From the NCBI GenBank assembly GCA_021160765.1, contig JAGHBW010000098.1, positions 1 through 13,019 on the forward strand: a stretch of 13,019 bases of DNA. Direction: 5' to 3'. This DNA comes from Thermoplasmata archaeon. Lineage in GTDB: Archaea; Thermoplasmatota; Penumbrarchaeia; Penumbrarchaeales; EX4484-36. Each line of letters starts with the position of its first letter. Position 1 is the first letter of the stretch. The notes under the pieces were generated by a model. That model was not told the DNA's origin, did not search any database, and worked only from the letters and a program-made list of their open reading frames with translations. Made by a program: the position numbers and the translations under genes. Shown in pieces: positions 11,779 to 13,019 of this stretch.

Positions 11779-12900
11779 ATGGCCAGGTATAAGATCGCTG
11801 TTCTTCCCGGAGATGGTGTTGGAAAGGACGTGATGGATGCAGCCATGATTGTGCTGGATGCCGTGGGATTCAAGGCGGATTACCGGCATGGGGATGTGGG
11901 ATGGGAGTTCTGGAAAAAGGAGGGAAATCCCCTCCCTGAGAGAACAATCAAACTTCTTAGGGAGACGGACGCATGCCTATTTGGGGCCATTACCTCAAAA
12001 CCCAAAGATGAGGCGGCTAAGGAGCTGGCCCCCGAGTTGCAAGGTAAAGGATACGTATATTACAGTCCAATAGTGGCCATAAGGCAGCTCTTCCAGCTTT
12101 ATGCCAACATGAGACCCTGCAGGGCTTTTCCAGGAAATCCCCTAAACTACCGCGACGACATAGATGTTGTGGTCTTCAGGGAGAACACAGAGGGTCTTTA
12201 TTCCGGGGTTGAGTTCCACCCGGTCCCCGGGGAGTTGAGGACTCTTCTGGAAAAACTGCACCCCAAGATGGAGGCGTTTAAAGAGATCTCTTCAGAGGAT
12301 ATGGCAATATCCCTGAGGATTATAACAAGGAGGGGGGCGGAGAGGATCATCAGGAAGGCGTTTAAGTACGCTGAGGAGAGTGGGAGAAAGAAGGTAACCG
12401 TTGTTGAGAAACCCAACGTTTTAAGGGAGACATCAGGTCTTATGGTGCGTGTGGCCAGAGAGATACATGAGAAAGAGTTCCCCCACATAGAGCTGGAGGA
12501 GGCTAATGTTGATGCGATGGCCATGTGGCTGGTCAAGAATCCAGAGAGATATGAGGTTCTGGTGATGTCCAACCTCTTCGGCGACATAATATCGGATTTA
12601 GCAGCCCAGCTCGTTGGAGGGCTTGGGTTTGCCTCATCAGCCAATCTTGGGGACACCTATGGCCTCTTTGAACCAACCCATGGCTCCGCTCCAAAATACG
12701 CTGGGAAGTACAAGGTAAACCCAACAGCAATGATATTGGCCTCAAAGCTAATGCTTGAGTACCTTGGAGAAAAGGAGATGGCCCAGAGGATAGAAAACGC
12801 AGTGGCTGAGGTGATAAAAGAGGGCAAAGTAAGGACCTACGACATGGGCGGAGACTCCTCAACCCTGGACATGGCAAGGGCCATTGCTGAGAGGGTTTAA
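11779..12900 (+). CDS. NADP-type isocitrate/isopropylmalate dehydrogenase family protein (probably isocitrate dehydrogenase)
   Basis: 373-residue beta-decarboxylating dehydrogenase. Substrate and catalytic residues visible: Ser96, Arg102 and Arg112 (SPIVAIRQ...NMRP), Arg134 and Tyr141 in VFRENTEGLYSGVE, Lys211 (VEKPNV), and metal ligands Asp245 (VDAMAMW), Asp269 and Asp273 (FGDIISD). The cofactor loop reads HGSAPKYAGKYKVNP (301-315). Lys306-Tyr307 matches Lys344-Tyr345 of NADP-specific E. coli isocitrate dehydrogenase rather than the Asp-Ile of NAD-specific isopropylmalate dehydrogenases, so NADP is likely. RENTEG...YSG fits isocitrate or homoisocitrate enzymes better than LeuB. However, the E. 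coli Asn115 position is Ile98, so substrate is uncertain. Likely role: 2-oxoglutarate supply for glutamate synthesis. The last 4 bp overlap a convergent partial gene. Confidence 0.88.
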   Translation: MARYKIAVLPGDGVGKDVMDAAMIVLDAVGFKADYRHGDVGWEFWKKEGNPLPERTIKLLRETDACLFGAITSKPKDEAAKELAPELQGKGYVYYSPIVAIRQLFQLYANMRPCRAFPGNPLNYRDDIDVVVFRENTEGLYSGVEFHPVPGELRTLLEKLHPKMEAFKEISSEDMAISLRIITRRGAERIIRKAFKYAEESGRKKVTVVEKPNVLRETSGLMVRVAREIHEKEFPHIELEEANVDAMAMWLVKNPERYEVLVMSNLFGDIISDLAAQLVGGLGFASSANLGDTYGLFEPTHGSAPKYAGKYKVNPTAMILASKLMLEYLGEKEMAQRIENAVAEVIKEGKVRTYDMGGDSSTLDMARAIAERV

Positions 12901-13019
12901 TCCTCAAATATATCCAGGAGATACTCGTCCCCGTCCAGTCCAATCCCCTGCTCCCTGCAGACATCGCGGATATAATACGCCGTCATATATATCCTGACCA
13001 GTCTGCTCTCCCCGAAAAA
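12897..13019 (-). CDS. 3' end of an unidentified leftward gene, cut by the window edge
   Basis: Forty codons are open from the right edge to a TAA at 12897-12899. The residues, including ESRLVRIYMTAYYIRDVCRE and ending DEYLLDIFED, look like real protein: an amphipathic helix with one Cys and an acidic C-terminus. The region is outside the dehydrogenase gene except for a 4-bp convergent overlap of stop codons. I do not recognise the family. The start and most of the gene lie beyond the window. Confidence 0.55.
   Translation of the reverse strand, partial: FFGESRLVRIYMTAYYIRDVCREQGIGLDGDEYLLDIFED

Noticed and set aside
12198..12964. Minus-strand frames inside the dehydrogenase gene
   Set aside because: Shadows of a well-conserved enzyme; Ser/Leu/Pro-rich composition typical of antisense reading.

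Overview
The window reads as archaeal chromosome. Promoters look like BRE/TATA boxes rather than -35/-10 elements. Shine-Dalgarno sequences are GGAGG or GGTGAT. The tRNA gene has no encoded CCA. The gene set includes a class II ribonucleotide reductase, a Mut7-C RNase, a CDIN1/TPD-type nuclease and HypC-HypA-HypD. Heavy use of AGA/AGG and ATA codons and Lys/Glu/Arg-rich proteins suggest a thermophile. The STAND ATPase with TPRs and the secreted PPC-domain protein remind me of Thermoplasmatota/Aciduliprofundum-like euryarchaea, but that placement is inference only. No insertion sequence, CRISPR array or phage gene was seen.

Left part (1-1982): the possible first codons of a leftward gene at the edge, then a small winged-helix regulator (-). 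Divergent from it is a tight two-gene operon: a Mut7-C RNase and a TPD/CDIN1-like PD-(D/E)XK nuclease. The regulator's promoter carries a perfect 7-bp inverted repeat between its TATA box and its start codon, so autoregulation and control of the nuclease pair are plausible.

Centre (1983-8607): adenosylcobalamin-type ribonucleotide reductase NrdJ (-) ends exactly where the nuclease operon ends. A 330-bp divergent spacer separates it from a STAND-type AAA ATPase/TPR gene (+), which is split in two by a single-base frameshift near 6311-6342. The TPR part overlaps the end of a seven-helix MscS-family channel (-).

Right part (8608-13019): tRNA-Gly(CCC) (+), a secreted and membrane-anchored PPC-domain protein (+), a conserved-looking 70-residue protein of unknown function (-), and the [NiFe]-hydrogenase maturation operon hypC-hypA-hypD (-). 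In that operon hypA has no ATG/GTG/TTG at the expected place and appears to start at CTG. A NADP-type isocitrate/isopropylmalate dehydrogenase (+) diverges from hypC, and a partial unknown gene (-) enters at the right edge.

Three convergent gene pairs abut or overlap by 0-7 bp, leaving no intergenic room for terminators. The hyp genes imply that the organism makes a [NiFe]-hydrogenase, although no hydrogenase subunit is in the window.
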